Shown here: one piece after another, positions 1 through 10,644 of the stretch
How the letters are laid out: the number at the start of each line of letters is the position of its first letter
Numbering within the stretch: position 1 is the stretch's first letter
From: Lotus japonicus
Lineage: Eukaryota > Streptophyta > Magnoliopsida > Fabales > Fabaceae
Length of the DNA stretch: 64,000 nt
Direction: 5' to 3'
Assembly: GCF_012489685.1 (NCBI RefSeq)
Contig: NC_080041.1
Location: 26,277,780 to 26,341,779, forward strand
Notes under the pieces: generated by a model
The model's database searches: none
What the model saw: only the letters and a program-made list of their open reading frames with translations
What the model was told of the DNA's origin: nothing
Position numbers and translations under genes: made by a program

Positions 1-218
1 TCTTAGTTTTTAGGATCTCTTCTTTTTCTTCCTTTTCCTTTTTATTTAACGTTGTTTTATTTCAACTCTGCTTATTTACTTACTTAATTTGTTCATTTGT
101 GATTCTATATGCATATATCTATATATAATTGTGTCACATATGTTTGCAAAACCTGTTTTATTCATAATTGATCTATGTTTACATCATAACTCTTTCCATC
201 ATACATTATTCCCTATAT

Positions 219-611
219 CTAGAATGGAGGATCCTTCCTCATTCTTCTGCATTCTTGGCGCTGCTCCACTCTTTCCTTCTCCAGACGATCCAATGCATAC
301 TCTATGTTGCCAAGTTTGATGCTCAGATCATCTTTTTCTAGACTATCTTCTGTCGTCTTGAGTCTCTTTTCCACAGTCTCCTTCTCTTCCAGCAGATTCA
401 GCTCCCGCTGGCAAAGCTCCTGAATCTCTTCCACGAAGCAGAGGAACTCCTTCAGATCTTTCTCCATCTCTGGACCAAGATCTTCTTCAAGCAGTGTCTT
501 CGTCAGCTCTTGTATGGTCTTTGTACCATCGGGATGCCTAATATTGAGGAACATATCTTCCTCAAACGCCTTCCTTCTGAGCTCTTCTAATGCCATTCTG
601 TATGATGCCAT
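219..611 (-). CDS. Antisense 130-aa coiled-coil protein, copy 0
   Basis: Unknown function. The ORF runs opposite to its host element, from an ATG at 611 to a stop at 219. An in-frame ATG at 659 would add 16 residues, but 611 is chosen because the other three copies all start MASY at this point. The N-terminus is short and globular-looking (F-L-N-I-R-H-P near residues 21-27). From about residue 45 onward it is a Glu/Lys/Leu-rich helix with heptad-like leucines, read as coiled coil. It ends in a basic tail and DPPF. There is no signal peptide, membrane segment or enzyme motif. A TATA box lies upstream at 663-670 and an AATAAA (complement) at 157-162, after the stop. About 40 of 130 residues differ from copy A with no indel, and many changes are conservative (K/R, D/E, I/V, L/M). 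This is the most diverged copy and the best evidence that the frame is selected. Confidence 0.8.
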   Translation of the reverse strand: MASYRMALEELRRKAFEEDMFLNIRHPDGTKTIQELTKTLLEEDLGPEMEKDLKEFLCFVEEIQELCQRELNLLEEKETVEKRLKTTEDSLEKDDLSIKLGNIEYALDRLEKERVEQRQECRRMRKDPPF

Positions 612-662
612 TTTTCTTACTGAAATTATTCGAGATGTGAAGCTTACCTTTCTCTCCAACGC

Positions 663-670
663 TTTATATA
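663..670 (-). promoter_or_regulatory. TATA box of antisense gene, copy 0
   Basis: On the minus strand this reads TATATAAA inside CCTATATAAAGC, 52 nt upstream of the ATG at 611. The other three copies have TATAAAAA at the equivalent place. Transcription would be expected to start about 25-30 nt further on, leaving a leader of only about 20-30 nt. Confidence 0.65.
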
Positions 671-855
671 GGCTTCCTTTCTCTCTGAAAGTTAATGCTC
701 TTACTGTTTCTCGAGGTTAAGTACTTGGTAACTGACCCTTCTATTTACTCACTTGACCGGTGGTAACGTTCATCCCTTGCATTAACTCTTCATTTATTAT
801 CGCCTCACTCTGATTCTTACATCGTCTTCATTTTCTTTCAACTTAGACCTTCTCT

Positions 856-1406
856 AAGGGGGAGTACCTTGTACTTCAAGCTAAGTTTTTCACACCCCGA
901 GCTTTTTGCTTATGACAAAAAGGGGGAGTAAACCCAGTTTTTGATGTGTAAGATGTGTTAGTGTGACTTATTTTTCTTTTGGAGATTTTAAGAGTTCCAC
1001 CTTCATGACCATAGATGTGTCACTGGGCAAATACAAGGAATACATTTCACTTCTTCTGAAGTGATTCTAAGTTGACTCTGATACCCAAGACTCTGATACC
1101 TTGTCCATGACTCTGATCACTTATGCGCTCTGATTATTCGTTTTTCATCTATGTCATAAGCTTTTCACTCTGAACTCTTATATGATTTAGCTCAGAATCT
1201 AGACTTTACTAACGTTTTCATCAAGTATTAGATTCAGGGGGAGCTAAGCTCAGAATCAAGCAGTGACTTGAATTCAGAATGAGCAAGATAAACTATTCAC
1301 ATCAGGATAAGTCTTATTCTATATCTCTAACTCTGAGTGAATTCAGTTTAATGTTTAAGAATTGTTCATCAAAATCTTAGTTTTGTCATCATCAAAAAGG
1401 GGAGAT
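856..1406 (+). other. Cluster of polypurine tracts before the 3' LTR
   Basis: Four G-rich purine runs lie in order: about 856-865, 917-930, 1236-1243 and 1391-1406. The last abuts the LTR and is the functional PPT by position. Multiple PPT-like runs upstream of the 3' LTR are a recognised trait of the plant Sirevirus lineage. The same four runs recur in A (split by B) and C. The intervening DNA carries many short CTCTGA/TCAGA repeats and no ORF. Confidence 0.75.
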
Positions 1407-2174
1407 TGTAAGATCAAGTTTTGATCTAGTAGTACAACTCTATGTTTTGATGATTACAAGTTAACCTTTTGATATGAACATTGTGGTACTCTAACGTGTT
1501 TTTCTGAGTGTGCTATTTACAGGCTCTGACCCTGACTCAATTTCACACAAATCAGAAGCACTGTGTATAAAGGGTAACCCAAGCAACGCTTTCGCATTCA
1601 CCATGTTCAGTATGAACAGTGGAAAAGCTTCAGAANNNNNNNNNNNNNNNNNNNNNNNNNNNNNNNNNNNNNNNNNNNNNNNNNNNNNNNNNNNNNNNNN
1701 NNNNNNNNNNNNNNNNNNNNNNNNNNNNNNNNNNNTTCTTTCATCTGAAATTCATTGAGTTTACTATTAGCTTTTTAGAAGCAAATCTCTTGTAAACATT
1801 TCTTTGATAAACAGTTTGTTTAGTTCCTTTAGGAGATCAAGGTTGATCGGATCCTAGAGAAGACTAAGAGAGTGAATCTTAGTGTGAGCTAAGTCAGTGT
1901 AATTGTTAGTCACTTGTAGGTTTCAAGTGCATTTGTAACTCTTACCTGATTAGTGGATTGCCTTCATTCTAAGAAGGAAGAAATCACCTTAACGGGTGGA
2001 CTGGAGTAGCTTGAGTGATTTATCAAGTGAACCAGGATAAAATCCTTGTGTGCTTCTCTATCTCTTATCTTTAGCACTTAAGTTCTCGAAAGATTTGTCA
2101 AAATCTTTAAGGTGGAAGTTTTGTACTGAAAACGTTATTCAAACCCCCCCTTTCTACCGTTTTTCATACCTTCA
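1407..2174 (+). repeat. Sirevirus LTR, interrupted by the assembly gap
   Basis: The LTR starts TGTAAGATCAAG directly after a PPT and ends CATACCTTCA directly before a PBS. It therefore reads as both the 3' LTR of element 0 and the 5' LTR of element A. Complete family LTRs are 1209-1279 bp, so about 0.55 kb is hidden by the 100-N gap. Left of the gap it shares variants with the LTRs of B (GATCTAGTAG, GTTAACC). Right of the gap it looks like C and A. Two different LTRs may have been joined across the gap. Confidence 0.85.
1636..1735. other. Assembly gap of exactly 100 N
   Basis: One hundred consecutive N in an LTR. The round number suggests a scaffolding gap of unknown true size. A simple LTR would need about 546 bp here, and more if two elements were bridged. 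Confidence 0.98.
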
Positions 2175-2176
2175 AT

Positions 2177-2190
2177 TGGTATCAGAGCGC
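2177..2190 (+). other. Primer-binding site of element A
   Basis: TGGTATCAGAGCGC begins two bases after the LTR end (2174). It is complementary to the 3' end of plant initiator tRNA-Met, the usual primer of plant copia elements. Confidence 0.9.
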
Positions 2191-2246
2191 AAGTTCTGAT
2201 TACCACACCTAACAGTGTTCAGTGATCCGGGCCGGTGTGAAAAAAA

Positions 2247-4154
2247 ATGGCTGCCACCACCAGTGAAACTCAAAGAGATGGTTACAATGCAAAGCCTCCT
2301 ATGTTCGACGGTCAAAGGTTCGAATATTGGAAAGATAGACTGGAAAGTTTCTTTCTGGGTTTCGATGCAGATCTCTGGGATATTATTGTGGATGGCTACG
2401 AGCGTCCAGTTGATGCAGATGGCAAGAAGATCCCAAGGTCAGAGATGACTGCAGATCAAAAGAAGCTGTACTCACAACATCACAAAGCAAGAGCAATTCT
2501 TCTAAGTGCTATTTCCTATGAAGAGTACCAGAAGATTACAGATCGTGAGTTTGCTAAAGGCATTTTTGAATCTCTGAAGATGTCTCATGAAGGAAACAAG
2601 AAGTCAAAGAATCAAAGGCATTGTCTTTGATCCAAAAGTATGAATCCTTCATCATGGAGCCAAATGAATCCATTGAAGAAATGTTCTCCAGATTTCAATT
2701 GCTTGTAGCTGGCATACGACCTCTCAACAAGAGCTACACAACAAAAGATCATGTCATAAGGTCATCAGGTGTCTTCCTGAAAGTTGGATGCCTTTGGTGA
2801 CTTCAATAGAGCTCACGAGAGACGTTGAGAATATGAGTTTAGAAGAACTCATCAGCATTTTGAAATGCCATGAGCTGAAGCGCTCAGAGATGCAAGATCT
2901 GAGGAAAAAGTCCATAGCCTTGAAATCCAAATCTGAAAAGGCTAAGGTTGAGAAGTCAAAGGCTCTTCAAGCTGAAGAAGAAGAATCTGAAGAAGCATCA
3001 GAAGATTCTGATGAAGATGAGCTGACTCTGATCTCCAAGAGACTCAACCGCATCTGGAAGCACAGGCAGAGCAAGTTCAAAGGCTCTGGAAAGGCAAAAG
3101 GAAGTATGAGTCCTCAGGCCAGAAGAAGTCTTCAATCAAGGAAGTCACATGTTTTGAGTGCAAAGAATCTGGGCACTACAAAAGTGATTGTCCAAAGTTG
3201 AAGAAAGACAAGAAGCCAAAGAAGCACTTCAAGACCAAGAAGAGTCTGATGGTGACATTCGATGAATCAGAGTCAGAGGATGTTGACTCTGATGGTGAAG
3301 TCCAAGGACTCATGGCCATTGTCAAAGACAAAGGAGCAGAGTCAAAGGAAGCTGTTGACTCTGACTCAGAATCAGAAGGAGATCCTAACTCAGACGATGA
3401 AAATGAGGTATTTGCTTCTTTCTCTACCTCTGAACTGAAACATGCTTTGTCTGATATCATGGATAAGTATAACTCTTTATTGTCTAAGCATAAAAAGTTG
3501 AAAAAGAACTTATCTGCTGTCTCCAAGACTCCTTCTGAACATGAGAAAATTATTTCTGATTTGAAAAATGAAAATCATGCTTTGGTAAATTCTAACTCTG
3601 TGCTTAAGAACCAGATTGCTAAGTTAGAAGAAATTGTTGCCTGTGATGCCTCTGATTGTAGGAATGAATCTAAGTATGAAAAGTCTTTTCAAAGATTCCT
3701 AGCTAAAAGCGTGGATAGAAGCTTAATGGCTTCAATGATCTATGGCGTAAGCAGAAATGGAATGCATGGCATTGGCTATTCTAAACCAATTAGAAATGAG
3801 CCTTCTGTGTCTAAAGCTAAATCCTTGTATGAATGCTTTGTTCCCTCTGGTACCATATTGCCTGATCCTGTACCTGCTAAAGTTGCTAAACATCCTCTTA
3901 AAAAGGGATCTTTCTCTATGACTAAATATCATGCAAATATTCCTTTTAAATATTATGTTGAGACACCCAAGGTGATCAGAACCTCTGGGGTAACTAACAA
4001 AAGAGGACCCAGAAAGTGGGTACCTAAGGACAAGATTATCTATGTTGCAGATATCCTTGATAGCTCCACTGAAACACCAATCATGGTATCTGGACAGTGG
4101 ATGCTCGCGTCACATGACGGGAGAAAAGCGTATGTTCCGAGAGCTGAAACTTAA
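2247..4154 (+). pseudogene. gag of element A, frameshifted
   Basis: This is the capsid/nucleocapsid gene, starting [13 protein letters not shown], corresponding to the intact 636-aa gag of C. Relative to B and C it has three single-base deletions, near 2602 (GG to G), 2760 (GGG to GG) and 3103 (AAA to AA). They split it into pieces at 2247-2630, about 2640-3200 and 3198-4154. The zinc knuckle (CFEC...HYKSDC pattern, near 3152-3193) now lies out of frame with its surroundings. The remaining protein sequence is almost identical to C. The breaks are therefore very recent or are sequencing errors. Confidence 0.9.
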
Positions 4155-7144
4155 GCCTGGAGGCGAAGTTGGCTTCGGAGGAAATGAAAAGGGTAAAATT
4201 GTTGGTACTGGTACTATTTTGTAGATAGTAGCCCATGCATTGATAATGTTTTATTGGTAGACGGCTTAACACATAACTTATTGTCTATAAGTCAATTAGC
4301 TGACAAGGGTTATGATGTTATATTCAATCAAAAGTCTGCCGGGCTGTAAGTCAGATCGATGGCTCTGTTCTATTTAACAGCAAGAGGAAGAACAACATCT
4401 ATAAGATCAGATTATCTGAGTTGGAGGCTCAGAATGTGAAGTGCCTTCTGTCTGTTAATGAAGAGCAGTGGGTATGGCATAGACGGTTAGGGCATGCCAG
4501 TATGAGAAAGATTTCTCAGCTGAGCAAGCTAAACCTTGTCAGGGGCTTACCCAATCTGAAGTTCGCTTCAGACGCTCTTTGTGAAGCATGTCAGAAAGGC
4601 AAATTCACAAAAGTCTCTTTCAAGGCAAAGAATGTTGTCTCAACCTCAAGGCCGTTGGAACTTCTGCATATCGACCTTTTTGGACCAGTGAAAACTGAGT
4701 CTATAGGTGGCAAGAGATATGGGATGGTTATCGTTGATGACTATAGCCGCTGGACATGGGTAAAGTTTCTAACCCGCAAGGATGAGTCTCATGCTGTGTT
4801 CTCTACCTTCATTGCTCAAGTGCAAAACGAGAAGGCTTGTAGGATTGTGCGTGTCAGAAGTGACCATGGTGGAGAGTTTGAGAATGACAAGTTTGAGAGT
4901 CTGTTTGATTCCTATGGAATTGCACATGATTTCTCTTGTCCCAGAACTCCTCAACAAAATGGTGTTGTTGAAAGGAAGAACAGAACTCTTCAGGAGATGG
5001 CTAGAACCATGCTCCAAGAAACTGGCATGGCTAAGCATTTTTGGGCAGAGGCAGTAAATACAGCATGTTACATTCAGAACAGAATCTCTGTGAGACCAAT
5101 TCTGAATAAGACTCCTTATGAATTGTGGAAGAACATAAAACCCAACATTTCTTATTTTCATCCTTTTGGCTGTGTTTGTTATGTTCTCAATACTAAGGAT
5201 AGATTGCATAAATTTGATGCTAAGTCTTCTAAGTGTCTATTACTTGGTTATTCTGATAGATCTAAAGGTTTTAGATTTTATAATACTGATGCTAAGACTA
5301 TTGAAGAATCTATTCATGTTAGATTTGATGATAAGCTTGACTCTGACCAGTCAAAGCTAGTTGAAAAGTTTGCAGATTTAAGCATTAATGTTTCTGACAA
5401 AGGCAAAGCTCCAGAGGAAGTTGAGCCAGAGGAAGATGAACCAGAGGAAGAAGCTGGTCCCTCTAACTCACAAACTCTGAAGAAGAGCAGAATCACTGCA
5501 GCTCACCCTAAGGAATTGATTCTACGCAACAAAGACGAACCAGTCAGAACCAGATCTGCCTTCAGACCCTCTGAAGAGACCTTGCTGAGTCTGAAAGGAT
5601 TGGTGTCCTTAATTGAACCCAAGTCCATAGATGAAGCTCTTCAGGACAAGGATTGGATTCTGGCCATGGAAGAAGAATTGAATCAATTTTCCAAGAACGA
5701 TGTTTGGAGCTTAGTGAAGAAGCCTGAGAGTGTCCATGTTCTTGGAACGAAATGGGTATTCAGAAACAAGCTGAATGAGAAAGGAGATGTAGTCAGAAAT
5801 AAGGCAAGGCTAGTTGCTCAAGGCTACAGCCAGCAGGAAGGAATAGACTACACTGAAACATTTGCTCCAGTAGCAAGACTGGAAGCAATCAGACTGTTGA
5901 TCTCTTTCTCAGTAAATCACAACATAGTTCTACATCAGATGGACGTAAAGAGTGCCTTCCTAAACGGTTATATCTCAGAGGAAGTCTATGTTCATCAACC
6001 CCCAGGTTTTGAAGATGAAAAGAAACCAGACCATGTGTTCAAATTGAAGAAATCACTCTACGGTCTGAAGCAAGCTCCCAGAGCATGGTATGAGAGACTT
6101 AGCTCATTCCTTCTGGAGAATAAGTTTGTAAGGGGTAAAGTAGATACAACTCTTTTTTGCAAGACTTATAAAGATGATATCCTAATTGTGCAAATTTATG
6201 TTGATGATATTATATTTGGTTCTGCTAATCAATCTCTATGCAAAGAATTTTCTGAGATGATGCAGGCTGAATTTGAGATGAGTATGATGGGAGAATTAAA
6301 GTACTTTCTGGGAATACAAGTTGATCAAACACCAGAAGGAACATATATCCATCAGAGCAAGTACACTAAAGAACTTCTAAAGAAGTTCAATATGCTGGAA
6401 TCTACAGTGGCCAAGACTCCAATGCATCCTACATGCATTCTGGAGAAAGAAGATAAAAGTGGTAAAGTATGTCAGAAGCTCTATCGTGGCATGATAGGTT
6501 CACTTCTATACTTAACTGCATCTAGGCCAGACATATTATTTAGTGTTCATTTATGTGCTCGATTCCAATCAGATCCAAGGGAAACCCACTTAACTGCTGT
6601 TAAGAGGATCCTAAGGTATCTGAAAGGCACCACTAACCTTGGCTTGATGTATAAGAAAACATCAGAGTATAAGCTTTCAGGTTATTGTGATGCTGATTAT
6701 GCTGGAGATAGAACAGAGAGAAAAAGTACTTCCGGAAATTGTCAATTTCTGGGAAGCAATCTAGTCTCATGGGCAAGCAAGAGGCAATCAACCATTGCAC
6801 TATCAACTGCAGAGGCAGAATATATCTCAGCAGCAATATGCAGCACTCAGATGCTCTGGATGAAACATCAGCTGGAGGATTATCAGATCCTTGAGAGCAA
6901 TATCCCAATCTATTGTGATAACATTGCTGCAATCTCATTGAGTAAGAATCCTATCCTACATTCAAGGGCAAAGCACATTGAGGTAAAGTATCACTTTATT
7001 AGAGATTATGTACAGAAGGGCGTACTTCTTCTGAAGTTTGTTGATACTGACCATCAATGGGCAGATATCTTTACAAAGCCCTTAGCAGAGGATAGATTTA
7101 ATTTTATTCTGAAAAATCTAAACATGGACTTTTGTCCAGAGTGA
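4042..7144 (+). pseudogene. pol of element A (protease, integrase, RT, RNase H), frameshifted at its N-terminus
   Basis: The polyprotein is nearly identical to the 1034-aa pol of C. The first part, with the protease motif [10 protein letters not shown] near 4096, runs open from 4042. Single-base losses near 4218 and 4336 break it. From 4421 to 7144 it is one open frame of 907 codons. This holds the integrase HHCC zinc finger, the D,D-35-E catalytic triad, the linker, RT with YVDD, and RNase H ending [13 protein letters not shown]. Pol overlaps the end of gag in another frame. It ends with TGA at 7144, and ORF3 starts 443 bp later. Confidence 0.92.
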
Positions 7145-7587
7145 AGATGGATCAGAACCTCTGACTATGATACTTCTTGATCAGAAGATGTCTAGTCCAG
7201 TAGGTAACTCAATCAGAGTGTGTGTGCCCACTGGTACTGACTCTGAAGCTGAGACAATAACACGTGCGTCAGAATTTCTGATGCATAGTTCCTTGTGCCC
7301 GTGTGACAGTCTGTTATGATTGCGTGTAGATATGCTTATCTCCTGTGTGTGATTGTGTATTTTACTGTTACTATCTATCTTTAATTTTCAGCCGTTGATC
7401 TTAAAGTGCTTTTTGAATCAACAACGGTTATTTGATAAAACCCACTATACACACACGTTCTCTTTCACTTCCGGTTTTCACTCTAGCTCTCTCTGCTTTT
7501 CAAAACCGCCTTTTTCTCGAATTCTCTCTCGATCTCTCTTCATCTTTCAACCTTCATCTTCTACCTCAAACCTTCAACCTCTTCAAA
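7145..7587 (+). other. Spacer between pol and ORF3 of element A
   Basis: There is no conserved gene here. The ORF3 frame is open back to an ATG at 7432, adding 52 residues in A and C. B carries small changes that close this extension, so the conserved start is taken as 7588. The final stretch is a pyrimidine-rich CTCTCT/CTTCA tract resembling a plant 5' leader, so ORF3 may be expressed from its own or a spliced mRNA. The same spacer lies at 31445-31887 in C and 16923-17364 in B. Confidence 0.55.
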
Positions 7588-10440
7588 ATGGTGAGACAAA
7601 CCAGAAGATCTACTGCAGATGCACCTCAGTTCCCTCACATGGTAGTTGGTCTAGCAACGGGTCAAAGGGGCTCTGAGAATCCAACTCAAGATCAAGTTCA
7701 AGCTCAAGAACAGAGTGTTCCAATTGCAGAACGGGGCTGTGCCGTTCACTGTGTTTATCCTCCTGAGGAACTCCAAGTCCTGGCAGAATGGAGATTCAAC
7801 CTCGACAACTTGGCTGCAAATGGGTTTGATCTTCGTCCTGAAGTCCAAGCTCAAGGTTGGGGAAATTACTTCAACCGACTTCGAGGACCGGTGTATGAGA
7901 AACTGGTAAAGGAATTCTGGAAGCACGCAGACTGCGATGATACTCAAGTGGTCTCTCACATTCTTGGCAGGAAGATCATCATCACGGAGAAGTCATTCGT
8001 GAATCTGCTAGGTGCAGAAACTGCTTATGGGTATCGGTTCCAACTGACGGAATCGAAGCTGAAACCCAGCACCAAGGACATAGTCAATCAGGCTCTGTAC
8101 ACCACCTTCAAACCGGGCAAGACGAGTTACAAGGTGATGGATCTTCACCCCAAACTCAGGATCTGGCACAAGATCCTGCTCAACTGCATAAACCAGAGAC
8201 CGAAGGGCAGTTCCCCAGACTACATCAACTTCAACCAGAAGGCGATGTTGTTCTTCATCCAAAATCAGGAGAAGATCTGCCTTCCCTACTTCCTGTTCTC
8301 CTACTTGAAGGAATGCATCCGGAAGTCCCGCACCACCGCCTCCATCAAGTCTGCAATCAAATACATCCCTTTTGGGAGGCTGCTCTCAGACTTTCTCATT
8401 GAAAGCAACTTGGTGCAAGATTTGATCAATGCTGGTTGCACAGAGGATTTGAGCACCATTGTCAGTGATGTCTTCACTGCAAATTCTCTGAAGAAGATGG
8501 GTTTGGTCCAGAAGAAGATTGCTCCTGCTCATGAAGACACATCTTCTGAGATCAGAGGAAGAAGAATGCCTCTGAATGACTACCCTCTGTGGACTCAAGC
8601 AGACAATCCTGACGCCATCAGATGCTATGTTGAAGATCTAAGGGCTCAAGGATTCGAAATTGACCTTGATGATTTCGTCAGCAGACTACCACCAGCTCCA
8701 GAGTTTCCTTCTCCTCCCAAGAAGAAAGCTCAGAGGAAGATGGTTCTGCACGAATCTTCTGAGGAATCTGATGTCCCTCTGGTCAAGAAGACAAAGAGAA
8801 AGCCTGATGATGGTGATGATAGTGAGGATGGTCCTCCAAAGAAGAAGAAGAAGAAGGTCAGAATCGTGGTGAAGCCTACTCGGGTGGAACCAGCTGCTGA
8901 AATGGTCAGAAGGACTGAACCTCCTGCCAGAGTGACTCGATCATCAGCACATTCAAGTAAGCCTGCACTTGCTTCTGATGATGATTTGAATTTATTTGAT
9001 GCACTCCCTATTTCTGCTATGCTCAAACACTCCTCCAATCCCCTCACTCCTATTCCTGAATCCCAGCCAGCCGCACAAACCACCACTCCACCACATTCCC
9101 CAAGATCTTCCTTCTTTCAACCTTCTCCTACTGAAGCACCTCTCTGGAATTTGCTTCAGAACCAACCCTCTAGGTCAGAAGAACCAACCTCTCTCCTCAC
9201 CATTCCGTACGACCCATTATCCTCTGAACCCATCATCCATGACCAACCCGAGCCAAACCAAACAGAACCACAACCCAGAACGTCTGATCACTCTGCTCCC
9301 AGAGCATCAGAACGTCCTGCTGCCAGAACCACGGATACAGACTCTTCAACAGCCTTTACACCTGTATCCTTCCCAACCAATGTTGCTGATTCTTCTCCCT
9401 CCAACAACTCTGAATCCATTAGAAAATTCATGGAGGTTAGAAAAGAAAAGGTGTCTACCTTGGAAGAATATTACCTAACTTGTCCAAGCCCTAGGAGATA
9501 TCCTGGCCCTAGACCTGAACGTCTAGTAGACCCGGATGAACCTATCTTGGCTAATCCTTTACAAGACGCAGACCCCTTGGTTCAACAAGCTCACCAAGTC
9601 CCTAACCAACAAGAGCCTATTCAACCAGAACCTGAACCCGAACATTCAGTATCTAACCAATCCTCGGTTAGATCACCTCATCCTCTGGTTGAAACTTCAG
9701 ACCCCCACCTTGGAACCTCTGAACCCAATGCTCCTATGATTAACATTGGTTCTCCACAAGGTGTCTCTGAAGCTCATAGCAGCAATCACCCAGCCTCTCC
9801 TGAAACCAACCTCTCCATAATTCCCTATACTCACCTTCAACCCACCTCTCTCTCTGAGTGCATCAATATTTTCTATCATGAAGCCTCCTTGAGGCTCCGC
9901 AATGTGCACGGTCAGACTGACCTCAGTGAGAATGCTGAAAGTGTGGCTGATGAGTGGAACAATCTGAGCACTTGGCTAGTGGCTCAAGTTCCAATTATGA
10001 TGCAGCTCCTGCATGCAGAGGGAAGTCAGAGCATTGAGGCTGCAAGGCAAAGGTTTGCTCGAAGGGTGGCTCTTCATGAACAAGAACAGAGAAATAAGCT
10101 TCTCGAAGCTATTGAAGAAGCCAAGAAAAAGAAAGAACAAGCAGAAGAAGCTGCACGTCAGGCAGCAGCTCAAGCTGAACAAGCCAGACTTGAGGCAGAG
10201 CGACTTGAAGCTGAGGCTGAAGCTCTTAGATGCCAAGCACTTGCACCAGTTGTGTTTACTCCTGTTGCTTCTGCTTCCATTCCAGATCCTCAAGCTGCTC
10301 AGAATGTTCCTTCCAGTTCTACTCAGCCAAGCTCATCCAGACTCGACATCATGGAACAACGTCTTGACACTCATGAATCCATGCTGATTGAGATGAAGCA
10401 CATGATGATGGAACTTCTGCGACGCACTGACAAACCTTAG
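7588..10440 (+). CDS. ORF3 of element A, envelope-position protein, 950 aa
   Basis: It occupies the env-like slot of Sireviruses, but no signal peptide, transmembrane helix or fusion-peptide-like segment is evident. Residues about 50-300 form a conserved globular block (F-N-R-L-R-G-P-V-Y-E-K-L-V-K-E-F-W-K-H, then L-G-R-K-I). This resembles the domain annotated in plant proteomes as a putative plant transposon protein; I identify it by recall, not by search. Residues 377-420 hold Lys/Arg clusters typical of nuclear localisation signals. About 440-790 is Pro/Ser/Thr-rich and disordered. About 829-881 is a strong Ala/Glu/Gln/Arg coiled coil, followed by a second short amphipathic helix near 921-945. 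B and C keep it open too. It converges with the antisense gene downstream. Confidence 0.85.
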   Translation: MVRQTRRSTADAPQFPHMVVGLATGQRGSENPTQDQVQAQEQSVPIAERGCAVHCVYPPEELQVLAEWRFNLDNLAANGFDLRPEVQAQGWGNYFNRLRGPVYEKLVKEFWKHADCDDTQVVSHILGRKIIITEKSFVNLLGAETAYGYRFQLTESKLKPSTKDIVNQALYTTFKPGKTSYKVMDLHPKLRIWHKILLNCINQRPKGSSPDYINFNQKAMLFFIQNQEKICLPYFLFSYLKECIRKSRTTASIKSAIKYIPFGRLLSDFLIESNLVQDLINAGCTEDLSTIVSDVFTANSLKKMGLVQKKIAPAHEDTSSEIRGRRMPLNDYPLWTQADNPDAIRCYVEDLRAQGFEIDLDDFVSRLPPAPEFPSPPKKKAQRKMVLHESSEESDVPLVKKTKRKPDDGDDSEDGPPKKKKKKVRIVVKPTRVEPAAEMVRRTEPPARVTRSSAHSSKPALASDDDLNLFDALPISAMLKHSSNPLTPIPESQPAAQTTTPPHSPRSSFFQPSPTEAPLWNLLQNQPSRSEEPTSLLTIPYDPLSSEPIIHDQPEPNQTEPQPRTSDHSAPRASERPAARTTDTDSSTAFTPVSFPTNVADSSPSNNSESIRKFMEVRKEKVSTLEEYYLTCPSPRRYPGPRPERLVDPDEPILANPLQDADPLVQQAHQVPNQQEPIQPEPEPEHSVSNQSSVRSPHPLVETSDPHLGTSEPNAPMINIGSPQGVSEAHSSNHPASPETNLSIIPYTHLQPTSLSECINIFYHEASLRLRNVHGQTDLSENAESVADEWNNLSTWLVAQVPIMMQLLHAEGSQSIEAARQRFARRVALHEQEQRNKLLEAIEEAKKKKEQAEEAARQAAAQAEQARLEAERLEAEAEALRCQALAPVVFTPVASASIPDPQAAQNVPSSSTQPSSSRLDIMEQRLDTHESMLIEMKHMMMELLRRTDKP

Positions 10441-10644
10441 TTTTAGGATCTCTTCTTTTTCTTTTTCGTTAACTTTGTTTTTCTTTTGATTAAACTCTGT
10501 TTCTTTTTTATTTACTTATTCTTTTTAATTTGTTCGTTTGTGATTATATATGCATATCTATTTACTTGTGTCACATATGTTTGCTAAACTCGTTTTATTC
10601 ATAATCTTTTTATGTTTACATCATACATTACTTCCCTATAAAGT

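Larger units (their letters stand above)
1..1406 (+). mobile_element. Element 0: 3' internal tail of a Sirevirus-type copia element
   Basis: This segment matches the region between ORF3 and the 3' LTR of the complete copies (10441-11398 plus 21026-21478 in A; 27381-28786 in C). It starts a few bases after where ORF3 would end, contains the antisense 130-aa gene, and finishes with the PPT at 1391-1406. The rest of the element lies left of the window. Its antisense gene is only about 69% identical in protein to that of A, so element 0 belongs to a more diverged sublineage than A, B and C. Confidence 0.9.

Noticed and set aside
1636..1735. Taking the 100-N gap as a true 100-bp interval
   Set aside because: Complete LTRs of the family require about 546 bp at this place, and more if two LTRs were joined.
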